Source: Thermophagus xiamenensis
Lineage (GTDB): Bacteria; Bacteroidota; Bacteroidia; Bacteroidales; Marinilabiliaceae
Direction: 5' to 3'
NCBI RefSeq assembly: GCF_900112795.1
Contig: NZ_FONA01000001.1
Coordinates: 209,954-273,953 of the forward strand
Length of the DNA stretch: 64,000 nucleotides
The notes beneath the pieces are model-generated. The model saw nothing but the letters and a program-made list of their open reading frames with translations. It did no database searches and had not been told where the DNA came from. Position numbers and translations under genes: made by a program. Shown here piece after piece: positions 19,006 through 28,103 of this stretch (position 1 is the first letter of the stretch; every line of letters begins with the position of its first letter).

Positions 19006-20916
19006 TTAATTATCACTCGATAATTTATGTACAAATCTCCCCTTCATATCAACCTCTAAGGCGAATGGGTCGGCAATACGATTCAGCAAGACAGCCATCT
19101 GAGCTCGGGTTATCTGTGAATCAGGGTCAAATGTACCAAAATTTAATTGAGTCCACCATTGTTTAACCTGCTCATCAATATCCATTTTGAGGGATTTATG
19201 TTTTAAATATTCTGCCAACTCAATAGCAATATCCAAACCATCTTTTACTGATAAGATATTGTTGTCTTCAAAATCAATTATATCTATTTCTGGGGCCATC
19301 TCATTAATACCGGGTTTAATTGCTTCAATAGTCATAACAGAATCAGGATGAAATAAAGTAACATTAGTCCATCCAATATTTTTTCCTTCACCTCTTATCA
19401 ATCCGGTAGCTCCAATTTTTTGGACATCTAACCAATAAGGATCATCAGGTATTACGTCCCGGTATGGCATCAAGTAAGCACCTGCTTGTAAAAGATGCGT
19501 TTGAACTTCACGCACCGACACCTCGGCAGGTGTGATTTGATTATTAGCCGATAAGGCTGCTAAAGTTCCGGCAGCCTGCCCCAGAAGAATACAAACAGGC
19601 TGCAATCGGGTAGCGCCATTAACGATATTGGTAACCGATATAGATTTTTCGGCCACAATAAAATCTTTAACATCTTGGGGTATAAGCGTACCCAGAGGGA
19701 CAGAGAATGAAGGTACCGGGTAAAAATGCAGATCTGGCACTTTCGATTGATCAGGATAAGCAGCATGGTGATGATCGATTGGATAATCTCCTACAGCGAT
19801 ACCGGTTCTATATAAGGGAAATTCCTGATCAAACGGACGGGCTAAATCATTAACGGTAAATCTTACTAAACCTTTTATGCGTCTGGATTCCCTATGATAA
19901 GGGATAAGCGGAAAGCCATCCTCAGTCGGAAATTCATTCTCAGCAATCCCTAAATAATTAAACCCTAATTCTGTTTGTAAGTAGTAGAGGTAACAACGTG
20001 TGTACCATTTGGCCTTCTCATATGCTTTTTTTCTTTCAGCCGGGGGCAGCTCTATTACATTCAAATAATAATCGTTACCATATATGGGCCAATTTATCAT
20101 ATATTTATTGTTGGGTAATCGCCCGTATTCAATCATTTTATCACATGGCCATAAAATTCGAGAAATTGTATCCGGATCACACTTTCCTGCACAAGTACAA
20201 AAGAATGGGGTTGGATCATAGTTTTCGGGCCGTGCAATAGTCTTATCAGTGCCTTCTCCATAATCCTGAAGAATAACCACATATGTCATATCTTGAATTA
20301 TATCATTACTTTCATCAGGTGCAATCTCCTCGCCGGTGTCATACCTTGAATCCATTCCAATGTCATAAGGGATTCCAACCATTTTTGCAACGTCCCCCAG
20401 CTCAGTACCGTCAATCACCACCTCCGCCTCAATGATAAATGACCCGTTTTCACCAACAAATGCGGCAAGCCAACCATGATCAGTTCTCTTTAACGTATCA
20501 AGTTTTGAATTAAAAACCACTTCAAGATTTGACTCAGCAAAAGCCATTTCTCTAATCAACTTTTCGCCTACCGAGGGCTCAAACAGGACATTACTTACCC
20601 AACCTGTTTTGACAGAGTCAGGCCCACCATAATAATCATAAAGCCTCTGTCTAAATTCTTCCCATAAACCGGAATAGAGATGATAATTTCCATCAATTGC
20701 ACTAACGCCGGCAGAAGTTAGCATACCACCCAACCATGGACCTTCTTCAACAATTAAAGTTTTGGCGCCCATTCTGGCCGATTGAATGCCAGCCATACTA
20801 CCACTAGCTCCTCCACCAATAATTAGTACATCTACCTTGTTTTTCTGACCATTATAGCTACATCCGAAAAAAGCAACCAATAACCAAATCAATAAGAAAG
20901 ACTCTGTTTTCTTCAT
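19006..20916 (-). CDS. FAD-dependent oxidoreductase lipoprotein with C-terminal SLH-like segment
   Basis: This 636-residue protein has a lipobox ending at Cys19 (AFFGC) and the dinucleotide-binding motif VLIIGGGASGSMAGIQ (about residues 30-45), followed by VDGTELGD and later NIVNGATRLQPVCILLGQAA. It fits the PF12831-type FAD-dependent oxidoreductase family common in PULs, whose substrates are mostly unknown. The C-terminus (about residues 585-620) contains GTFDPDSQITRAQMAVLLNR, which closely resembles an S-layer-homology (SLH) motif. The lipid anchor implies an extracytoplasmic location, unusual for a FAD enzyme unless it is Tat- or co-factor-loaded outside. Confidence 0.85.
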   Translation of the reverse strand: MKKTESFLLIWLLVAFFGCSYNGQKNKVDVLIIGGGASGSMAGIQSARMGAKTLIVEEGPWLGGMLTSAGVSAIDGNYHLYSGLWEEFRQRLYDYYGGPDSVKTGWVSNVLFEPSVGEKLIREMAFAESNLEVVFNSKLDTLKRTDHGWLAAFVGENGSFIIEAEVVIDGTELGDVAKMVGIPYDIGMDSRYDTGEEIAPDESNDIIQDMTYVVILQDYGEGTDKTIARPENYDPTPFFCTCAGKCDPDTISRILWPCDKMIEYGRLPNNKYMINWPIYGNDYYLNVIELPPAERKKAYEKAKWYTRCYLYYLQTELGFNYLGIAENEFPTEDGFPLIPYHRESRRIKGLVRFTVNDLARPFDQEFPLYRTGIAVGDYPIDHHHAAYPDQSKVPDLHFYPVPSFSVPLGTLIPQDVKDFIVAEKSISVTNIVNGATRLQPVCILLGQAAGTLAALSANNQITPAEVSVREVQTHLLQAGAYLMPYRDVIPDDPYWLDVQKIGATGLIRGEGKNIGWTNVTLFHPDSVMTIEAIKPGINEMAPEIDIIDFEDNNILSVKDGLDIAIELAEYLKHKSLKMDIDEQVKQWWTQLNFGTFDPDSQITRAQMAVLLNRIADPFALEVDMKGRFVHKLSSDN

Positions 20917-21040
20917 AAAAAAACACCAAATTTTATATCAAAATCTCAAACGGTTAAGATCCCTACTTTTTAACCTTTTAGGGAACTAAAACAAATATGA
21001 ATCAATCCATTAACAATTTAACAAGAGAACCACAACTTAT

Positions 21041-22204
21041 TTAAGCTAATTTTTCGAGCAGTTGCCAACATTGAAAGAGACCTCTTGGTACATGAAAGCA
21101 ACCTTTCCATTTTCCCCCTTTCAGGTTATGAGTTACTTCACCTCTTCTATTCAGATAACCAAACCATTCGGGGTACTCATTATCTTTAAAATGCTTCCAG
21201 GTATAATCATGGACAATTTTAAACCATTCCAGGTTTTCATTTTCACCTGTATGATAATATCCTTTAAGCAGAGAAACAAGAGTTTCAAGATGGACCCACC
21301 AAAGTTTCATATCCCATTCGAGCTGTTGCGGGGGGTGATTTTTTGCATCCATATAATAAAAAATCCCAGAAAATTCATTATCCCATCCATGTTTAAGGGT
21401 TTGTAAAGTTATGGTTTGAGCTTTTTGAACAATATCTTTTCTGTTCAAACGCTCAGCCAGGTCCATTACAAACCACATGGCTTCAATAGCATGTCCCGGA
21501 TTGAGTAATCGGCCATCAAAAGTATCGGAAAAAGAGCCGTCGTAATTCACATTTTCAACAATCAACCCAAACTCTGGACGGTAAAAAACATTCATCACCT
21601 CCTCAATTAATTTCTCAGCCGATTCATCAACAAAGTCTTTGCCCAACAGGAATTCCATCTCCATATTGAGATTACACATAATCATCGGTAAGGCAAAACT
21701 CCTTAATTTTCTAGTTTCTACAACAGCTTTATTGTATTTACCTTTAGGATTTTCCTGACGTTCTAGAATTCGTTCATAGGTTTTCAATGCCAATGCAGTA
21801 TATTCTTCATTACCAGTAGCAAGCCCCAACTGTGCGAAAGCCATAGCGGCAAAAGTGTACGAAAAAATATTGTAAGGCCGGACAAGGGGTTTACCTTCTC
21901 TAGTCAAGCTAAAGTACCAGTTTCCATTGCCATCATGCCCATATTTTTTCAAAAATTCACCGCCTTGTTTGGCACATTCAAGCCATTCAGTTTTTTCTTC
22001 TACACGATTGTAAAGCATTGAAAACAGCCAAACCTGACGGGCTTGCAGCCAAACGAATTTATCCGTGTCATAAATATCTCCTTTGCGGTCAAGACAAGTA
22101 AAGTATCCTCCATTCTCTAGATCTTGGGATTTAGTGAGCCAGAAAGGAACAACATTATTCAATAATTCATTCTTATATTGAGCAGCCAGTTTTTTGAAAT
22201 CCAT
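21041..22204 (-). CDS. AGE-family N-acylglucosamine 2-epimerase (RnBP-type)
   Basis: This 387-residue (alpha/alpha)6-barrel enzyme is of the AGE family. Diagnostic segments are VWLQARQVWLFSMLYN near residue 60, LNPGHAIEAMWFVMD around residue 240, KLWWVHLETLVSLL around 300, and EWFGYLNRRGE ... KGGKWKGCFHVPRG near the C-terminus. This last block is the RnBP/GlcNAc 2-epimerase signature and favours GlcNAc/ManNAc interconversion over cellobiose 2-epimerase, though paralogues exist. There is no signal peptide, so it acts in the cytosol. The start ATG overlaps the DUF4434 gene by 32 bases in another frame, so the two are coupled. Confidence 0.9.
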   Translation of the reverse strand: MDFKKLAAQYKNELLNNVVPFWLTKSQDLENGGYFTCLDRKGDIYDTDKFVWLQARQVWLFSMLYNRVEEKTEWLECAKQGGEFLKKYGHDGNGNWYFSLTREGKPLVRPYNIFSYTFAAMAFAQLGLATGNEEYTALALKTYERILERQENPKGKYNKAVVETRKLRSFALPMIMCNLNMEMEFLLGKDFVDESAEKLIEEVMNVFYRPEFGLIVENVNYDGSFSDTFDGRLLNPGHAIEAMWFVMDLAERLNRKDIVQKAQTITLQTLKHGWDNEFSGIFYYMDAKNHPPQQLEWDMKLWWVHLETLVSLLKGYYHTGENENLEWFKIVHDYTWKHFKDNEYPEWFGYLNRRGEVTHNLKGGKWKGCFHVPRGLFQCWQLLEKLA

Positions 22205-23147
22205 TATTCTTACTTTTTAATTGATCCAAATACTCCATGTAACGATTGTACAAATGACCTGCCTGCAAGTAGGCCGATTGAGGACTCATGAAATGAGAAA
22301 ACTCAAACGTAATGGCATTTTCAATGCCTGCCAAATCTGCCATTTTTAGTTTCAACAACAGTTTTTCCCATTTTATTGGCAAAAATTTAATAGGCATATC
22401 TCTGTCAAAAGTTTCTGAATTGGTCCAGCATTCCAGACCATATTTATCGGCCAAAGATTTATTTATGCGTAGAAAGCTTTCTAAATCCTCATAACTAACA
22501 TGACCATCCTGGAAAGCAACAATATCAACCACATTTTTAATACCATCAAAAATTTCATTCCACTCGGTTTCATGCTGTCTCAGTGAAACCCCATTTTTCC
22601 TTGTAGTATCTGTTAAATACTGACTCACATTCTTTACGCCATCAATATATGGAGAAATTAAAACAGGTAATCCGTTGGAAACGAGCTTACAGTGATGAGC
22701 CAAATCAGCATACAGGTCTATTATTTGCCCTGTTTTACGACTAATCTCCTGACAAATATACCAGCCTTTAAAAGCAGACATATTTCCGTATTTCTTCCAA
22801 ACCTCATCAATAAACTTTTTATTTACATCAACCTCTTTCTGATAATTTCCTTCAACCCAATATTTTCCTGAATCGTACAACCCAAAGAAAAAATCCATAT
22901 TGTTTTGTTCGGCCAATTCCAGAAACATCTTCACCAAATCTACAGGCGGAGTAAAAGCGCCTTCTTCCCTCGTCAATACATTTGAATGAAAGGTTTGCCA
23001 TTTGCCGTAACCTGCGCGTATGAGGATTACGGTATCAATTCCGGCTTTTTTCATATACCGGAAATCATCTTCCCACTCCTTCCTACCCCAGTTTTGGTGA
23101 GGTATATCATGGCTAATCTCATCTAAAAAAGTCCCTTTAATTCTCAT
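22173..23147 (-). CDS. DUF4434 domain-containing protein, cytosolic paralogue
   Basis: This 324-residue protein starts KGTFLDEISHDIPHQNWG and contains GIDTVILIRAGYG, FFFGLYDSGKYW, GWYICQEISR and CWTNSETFDRD, all consistent with DUF4434. DUF4434 is a TIM-barrel family related to glycoside hydrolases and largely uncharacterised. No signal peptide is present, so it should act in the cytosol after uptake. The protein at 36021-37121 is a paralogue with a Tat-like leader; the two share FLPIKWEKLLLKL and ENAITFEFSHFMSP. The C-terminal end overlaps the epimerase start by 32 bases. Confidence 0.87.
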   Translation of the reverse strand: MRIKGTFLDEISHDIPHQNWGRKEWEDDFRYMKKAGIDTVILIRAGYGKWQTFHSNVLTREEGAFTPPVDLVKMFLELAEQNNMDFFFGLYDSGKYWVEGNYQKEVDVNKKFIDEVWKKYGNMSAFKGWYICQEISRKTGQIIDLYADLAHHCKLVSNGLPVLISPYIDGVKNVSQYLTDTTRKNGVSLRQHETEWNEIFDGIKNVVDIVAFQDGHVSYEDLESFLRINKSLADKYGLECWTNSETFDRDMPIKFLPIKWEKLLLKLKMADLAGIENAITFEFSHFMSPQSAYLQAGHLYNRYMEYLDQLKSKNNGFQKTGCSI

Positions 23148-23193
23148 CCAACTATCCAGTTTATTATTATTAAATAGTCCTGTTCTTCTTCTT

Positions 23194-23898
23194 TTACTTA
23201 TTGAAAATATTTGTCTTGAAATAATCTACCCAAACTTGGTATCCTTTCTCATTAAGATGTAATCCATCAACACACATGTTTTCTGGTAACTGATCATTCT
23301 CTTTTGAAAATAATTCATGAAGATCAACGACGGTTAGTTTATATTCCGCTCCCAATTTTCGAATACCGATATTTAACTCATTAATTTTGGGTGTCTTACC
23401 TTTCATATAATCATACCATATAATTGCCTCATTTATGGGTAATACGGTCTGCAACACCAACCTGGTACGAGGACTAACATCCTTAATTTTTTGAATAATT
23501 TGCTCATATTTGTCTAATATTAAATTAACCGGGATTCCTCGTCCGAGATCATTGATACCAATCATTAAAATGATCATTGAAGGTTTTCCTGCCAAAATAG
23601 AATCTAAGCGCGCATAAACCCCCCAACAATTATCACCACCAATTCCCCTATTCAAAACAGGAATTGAAGGGAACCATTCACTCCAAAGCCCACGTTCGGT
23701 AATACTATTCCCAAGAAAAACAACGTTCCAAGGTCTAACTTTAACAGTCTCATGCAAGGCTCGTTTATTTAAATAGTAGTTGTTTGCATACGAAGTATCA
23801 ATTTTAGATTCCTGCCCTAATAGAACACCGCTATTTATTAAAAGAAAGGGTAATAATAACCATTTACCTATAAGCCGTTTTTCCAAAAAACTCACCAT
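23194..23898 (-). CDS. SGNH/GDSL hydrolase, secreted
   Basis: This 234-residue SGNH hydrolase has a signal peptide (about residues 1-28, ending GVLLGQES). Block I is VVFLGNSITERGLW, with Asn in place of the canonical Asp. The Gly residue is in GIGGDNCWG, block III is MIGINDLGRG, and the Asp-His pair is in DGLHLNEKGY. Such proteins in PULs are often carbohydrate O-acetyl esterases. The stop is 46 bases before the DUF4434 start, and the start is 2 bases after the symporter stop, so the three are probably one transcript. Confidence 0.88.
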   Translation of the reverse strand: MVSFLEKRLIGKWLLLPFLLINSGVLLGQESKIDTSYANNYYLNKRALHETVKVRPWNVVFLGNSITERGLWSEWFPSIPVLNRGIGGDNCWGVYARLDSILAGKPSMIILMIGINDLGRGIPVNLILDKYEQIIQKIKDVSPRTRLVLQTVLPINEAIIWYDYMKGKTPKINELNIGIRKLGAEYKLTVVDLHELFSKENDQLPENMCVDGLHLNEKGYQVWVDYFKTNIFNK

Positions 23899-23900
23899 AA

Positions 23901-25739
23901 TTATTTTATATTTTTAATATGATCATACCAGAAAAACTTCAATAACACAGAAGTAGCAACAAAAATCCCCAATGAAATCCAAGTTGATTTATACTGCCCT
24001 GAAAGAAAAAACAATGGCAAAACCACCATAGACATTTGCCAGGTAATACCCACTAAAACATTAAATACATCTCTCTTAAAATCTTTGTTGGGAAGAAAGG
24101 AAGCGTCCTCTTTCATAACCTCACGTTTTACCGGCCCCCAGAAACCCCAAGGTTTTGTTTGTTTGTAAAAATTCTTTATGGTCTCCATATCTTCCGGTTT
24201 GGAGAAAAGAGTAGCCACCACCGAAGCCCCCATAGATATGAGTAATATAATGGGATACATATAAATATCAATGGCATCAGGATAAAAGAATCTTACTGCA
24301 GATGGGACTATAACAGAAGCCACAAGTCCACCTAACATCCCGAAAAAATAACCCATGCCATTAAATCGCCACCAAATCCACTTCAAAACATTTGCGGCAG
24401 CATATCCACCATAAAGAGAGGAAGTAATCCATAAAGTAAGGCTATTCAATGACTTGGCGAACAGTCCAAAAATAAGCCCGACCATTACCAACAAAAGACT
24501 TGAGAGATAGCTATATCGGACCAACTTTTTATTGTGCGCATCAGGATTAATATATTTTTTGTATAAATCGTTTACCAGATAGGCTGGTGCTGCGTTTATA
24601 AAAGCAGCAAAAGTTCCCATAAAGGCTGCCAATAAACCTGCCAGAAGCAAACCTTTTATTCCGACAGGAACAAACTGCCGAATAGCCAATGGGAGAACCA
24701 TCTCAAAATCGATATTTGCTCCCATTTTCATTAATTCTGGTTTGAGATAGACCAACCCTAACAGAGCAAACCCACCAACCATTAAATAACGAGGAATAAA
24801 GAGCACCAGGGATGTTAAACCACTCATTTTGGCAGCCTCGGCCGGGGTTCTGGTACTAAGAACTCTTTGCATATCATAACTGGGAACAGGACCGGCAAGA
24901 CTGGCAAAAATTCCTTTCAGAATCATCATCATCAATAGCATACCAAACATTTCATACCCATCGGCACCAATCTTGTCGTTAAGTTCCGGAAATGTTTTCG
25001 ACCAGTCTAGGTTCAGTTTCCATTCTGGCCAAAAGTCGGTCCAACCATTTGGAATTACAGCAGAAAGTTGTTCCGGCGTAACCTTATTGTAGGCAATAAT
25101 TCCCACAGAGATACAAGCTACAGTCATAATCAGGAACTGCAGCACTTCGGTGCTTACCACACTATACATTCCACCCTTCATTGTGTAAAGTGTGGTAATA
25201 GCAATAATAATAAGAGCATATACTTGCTCCGAAGTCAAATGGAAACCAAACAACGTAGTGGATAAATCCCAGGTAAAAAATGTAGTGGCAAATTTTCCTA
25301 TTCCTTCTACAAAATAAGCAATGAAACCTATAACACTAACCACTGCGAATAACACCACAATGATATGAGATAGCCTACCGCCTCGTCCATCCCCAAACCT
25401 AAAGGTAATCCATTGAGCTCCCGTCATGGTATTGGACCGCCTCATCCATATAGCAAGAAATACCATTACAAAAATTTGATTCCAAACAGGCCACAGCCAG
25501 GGGATCCAGGCACTTTTTAGTCCATACACAAACACAATCGTAACCGTCCACATGGTACCTGAAATGTCAAACATTCCGGAAGCATTGGATAAGCCTAAAT
25601 AATACCATTTTATCGAGTTCCCGCCCAGAAAATATGCCTGCAAGTCCTTAGAAGCTCTTTGGGAAAGCCAAAAGCCAATAAACAAAGTAAGAACCAGGTA
25701 GGCCAAAACAATACTAATATCTATAAGTGATAGGTTCAT
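23901..25739 (-). CDS. Sodium:solute symporter (SSS family)
   Basis: This 612-residue, roughly 13-15-helix transporter is of the SSS family (SLC5-like). The sodium-symporter signature regions are seen in AYFLGGNSIKWYYLGLSNA at the N-terminus and in helix 6-8 (MYSVVSTEVLQFLIMT, VPSYDMQRVLST). SSS members import sugars, sialic acids, amino acids or other solutes with sodium. In this locus it is the likely inner-membrane importer of the released monomer or small glycan (inference). A 203-base leader with nested hairpins separates it from the upstream GHL10-like gene. Confidence 0.9.
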   Translation of the reverse strand: MNLSLIDISIVLAYLVLTLFIGFWLSQRASKDLQAYFLGGNSIKWYYLGLSNASGMFDISGTMWTVTIVFVYGLKSAWIPWLWPVWNQIFVMVFLAIWMRRSNTMTGAQWITFRFGDGRGGRLSHIIVVLFAVVSVIGFIAYFVEGIGKFATTFFTWDLSTTLFGFHLTSEQVYALIIIAITTLYTMKGGMYSVVSTEVLQFLIMTVACISVGIIAYNKVTPEQLSAVIPNGWTDFWPEWKLNLDWSKTFPELNDKIGADGYEMFGMLLMMMILKGIFASLAGPVPSYDMQRVLSTRTPAEAAKMSGLTSLVLFIPRYLMVGGFALLGLVYLKPELMKMGANIDFEMVLPLAIRQFVPVGIKGLLLAGLLAAFMGTFAAFINAAPAYLVNDLYKKYINPDAHNKKLVRYSYLSSLLLVMVGLIFGLFAKSLNSLTLWITSSLYGGYAAANVLKWIWWRFNGMGYFFGMLGGLVASVIVPSAVRFFYPDAIDIYMYPIILLISMGASVVATLFSKPEDMETIKNFYKQTKPWGFWGPVKREVMKEDASFLPNKDFKRDVFNVLVGITWQMSMVVLPLFFLSGQYKSTWISLGIFVATSVLLKFFWYDHIKNIK

Positions 25740-25761
25740 TAATCGATCTTTTTTAGAAGAT

Positions 25762-25854
25762 GAAAATCTGACCTTTTATATATCTCTTACATTTGAAATT
25801 TGTAAGAGCAGTTTTATCTGTAAATAAATTAAATAATTTCATGGTCAGATTTTC
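25762..25854 (-). promoter_or_regulatory. Nested inverted repeats upstream of the symporter gene
   Basis: A 12-bp perfect inverted repeat (GAAAATCTGACC at 25762-25773 and GGTCAGATTTTC at 25843-25854) encloses a second 8-bp perfect one (CTCTTACA at 25784-25791, TGTAAGAG at 25801-25808). The region is the 203-base gap between two co-oriented PUL genes. It could form an RNA structure in the intercistronic leader, or the outer arms could be a protein-binding site. There is no T-run on the minus strand, so a simple terminator is less likely. Confidence 0.5.
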
Positions 25855-25942
25855 ACCTCATAGTTTTTTGTTAAAAATTTAAAACCAGAAGAATAAACTT
25901 TCCTCTTCCCAAAAATTACAAAGTCATACCCTCAAAATGCTA

Positions 25943-27274
25943 TTAATTTCCCTTGGCTTTTGAAATAGCATTTTCCAAAACGTCCCACCAATCTTTATTT
26001 ATAATGTGTACAATATCAAATATCATTAGACCATCGGTCGAATTATATGCCATTTGTACAGCCCTGCTAAACTGCCCGGTATTATTCTCATATTGCTCAA
26101 CATAAAGACTTCCGGTAACGGGGACAACCCCTTTAATCACTTTGTTAGCTAACTTGGCACTTCCTTCCACCGAGTACCAATAATCTTTACCAGCCCCCAT
26201 AGCGGCTTCGCCCCTCTTTTCCATTGAAACTTCATTAAGTTTTTCAACCTCTTCGATAGTTACTTCATAGAAGTAGAGTCCGGTCATATATAGGTCAAGA
26301 AGCTCGGCATATCCAAAGTTTTTATAGTTCTCTGTAGCCCAATCGTAATCTTTGGATGGGTCATACTTTTTACTTGCCCAGTTTACCCCTAATTCATAAT
26401 ACACCGGATACCATGCCCCAGTATATGTACCAAAAAGAATATTGGGATTTGCCTGCTTAGTTACCGAGCGGGCCTTTTCAAAAAAATGATATATAACCGA
26501 AGCCCTCCATTCAATCCACTTATTGAATAATTTACCACGTCTCCATTGGTAATCATCATTTTCATCCTTTTCCCAATAAATAATGTCATTAGGGAAATTT
26601 TCCACAGTTAGACCAGCATACTTTTCAAATGCTTTTTTTGAGAATTCACTAAAATCAGAAGTGATACCGTCATATCTCACACGATCCAGAATGAGACCAT
26701 CCAGTTTCGGATACTTCTGAACCAATTCTTTTATTATACCAAGTTGATATTCTTGAACTTCGGGGATGGCAGGATTTAACATACCGTTATAGTGCCATTT
26801 CATTTGAGAAATGGGGACAATGGAATCGCACCAATAATTTATAGATTGCCAATCTGCATGTTCGCCATAAATAATTCCTCTGTTATAAAAGTTATGTCCC
26901 CCGGCAAATACATTCATTGAAGCATGAACCCCCAGCCCCAATTTCTTTCCTTCTTCAATAAACAGTCCTAACATATCATATTCAGGACTTCTCTTTACAC
27001 CTTGCCATTCATCCATAAAAGGTGCAATTTCACTATCATACAAGGTTTCACCCATAATAGATTTAACATCAACCACAACATCCGTTACGCCTATATCTTT
27101 AACTTTTTGTAAATAAAATTTTATAGAATCAGGATAGCTCAATCGCCCATAATTAGCTTCACAGTCAAACCACATATAAATATGCTTATCGGTTTGATTT
27201 TTCCTGTTTTGAGGAGAACAAAAAACCAACAAAAAAGAAATCAACACTATACTTGAAACGATTATTTTTTTCAT
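25943..27274 (-). CDS. GHL10-like TIM-barrel glycosidase-family lipoprotein, paralogue 1
   Basis: This 443-residue lipoprotein (Cys19 in LLVFCS) has an N-terminal strand IYMWFDCEANYGRLSYPD and the segment GVTDVVVDVKSIMGETLYD. The family-10-like motif LDGLILDRVRYDGITSDFS is followed by FSKKAFEKYAG and an FGTYTGAWYPVYYELGVNWA block. These match GHL10/DUF187-type proteins, which are distant TIM-barrel glycoside-hydrolase relatives. Catalysis and substrate are undemonstrated. It is paralogous to the protein at 28104-29483, sharing YDGI-SDFS and VNWAS-YD blocks. An SGNH gene lies between the two. Confidence 0.8.
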   Translation of the reverse strand: MKKIIVSSIVLISFLLVFCSPQNRKNQTDKHIYMWFDCEANYGRLSYPDSIKFYLQKVKDIGVTDVVVDVKSIMGETLYDSEIAPFMDEWQGVKRSPEYDMLGLFIEEGKKLGLGVHASMNVFAGGHNFYNRGIIYGEHADWQSINYWCDSIVPISQMKWHYNGMLNPAIPEVQEYQLGIIKELVQKYPKLDGLILDRVRYDGITSDFSEFSKKAFEKYAGLTVENFPNDIIYWEKDENDDYQWRRGKLFNKWIEWRASVIYHFFEKARSVTKQANPNILFGTYTGAWYPVYYELGVNWASKKYDPSKDYDWATENYKNFGYAELLDLYMTGLYFYEVTIEEVEKLNEVSMEKRGEAAMGAGKDYWYSVEGSAKLANKVIKGVVPVTGSLYVEQYENNTGQFSRAVQMAYNSTDGLMIFDIVHIINKDWWDVLENAISKAKGN

Positions 27275-27304
27275 AATTTTAAAATCTAATAATGAAATTA
27301 ATAA

Positions 27305-27997
27305 TTACTTTTTCCCGCATTCGCTTAGATATGGACGAACAATATTTTTCCATAATTGATATCCTGAAGGTTTCATATGAAGCAGGTCTGACAAGAATAA
27401 ATCGGCCTTTATATTTCCATCTTTATCAACCATCAATTGACTAACATCTATGAACTTCAGGTAAGGCTTGCCATGACAAAAGCTACGAACTAATTGATTT
27501 GCTTCTTGATATTTCTCACTCCATTTTTTTCTTGCCGGACTAGGTTTTATTGAAACAAATGCAATTTCTGTCCCTGGTAGGAATATTTCCACTAATCGGG
27601 TAAATGTGATAACATCTTGCAAGTACTCCTCAGGCGTCATACCAGATGCAATATCATTATCGCCTTCATAAACAATAATTTGACAAGGCTTATAAGGAAG
27701 AACAACATCTGCAAAAAAATAAATCAGATCTGACATATGTGACCCTCCAAAAGCCCTATTAATAACCTTATATTCCGGGAAATCCTGCTCTAACGAACGC
27801 CATCCTCTAAAAGAGGAGCTTCCTATAAAAAGGATACCACCTTCATCAGGCGGATTTTGTACATCTTCTTTTTTAAAATTTGCAATATCATCTTCCCACA
27901 GCGAAGCTCTTGAGTAATTGCCCTGTGCAGCAATGTCTAAATTATTTATCAATAAAAGCAACAATAGAGCAGAAAACACCTGTTTAATATCTACCAT
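27305..27997 (-). CDS. SGNH/GDSL hydrolase, secreted
   Basis: This 230-residue protein has an N-terminal hydrophobic signal (about residues 1-25). Block I is ILFIGSSSFRGWRS, with a GSS variant in place of GDS. The Gly is in AFGGSHMSD, block III Asn is in YEGDNDIASG, and the Asp-His pair is in LLHMKPSGYQLW. It is a distinct subfamily from the esterase at 23194-23898 (different block I and III), so the locus has at least three separate esterase-like activities. It is 30 bases from the next gene downstream (27274) and sits between the GHL10-like paralogues. Confidence 0.87.
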   Translation of the reverse strand: MVDIKQVFSALLLLLLINNLDIAAQGNYSRASLWEDDIANFKKEDVQNPPDEGGILFIGSSSFRGWRSLEQDFPEYKVINRAFGGSHMSDLIYFFADVVLPYKPCQIIVYEGDNDIASGMTPEEYLQDVITFTRLVEIFLPGTEIAFVSIKPSPARKKWSEKYQEANQLVRSFCHGKPYLKFIDVSQLMVDKDGNIKADLFLSDLLHMKPSGYQLWKNIVRPYLSECGKK

Positions 27998-28103
27998 AAT
28001 ACTAAATTGACATTTATAGACAGAAATTCAGATCGTAAAAACCGACTCGTTTTTTCTGTTTTGAACAAAAGTTTTTCTTTAAAATCTCAACGAAAGCTAT
28101 AAA

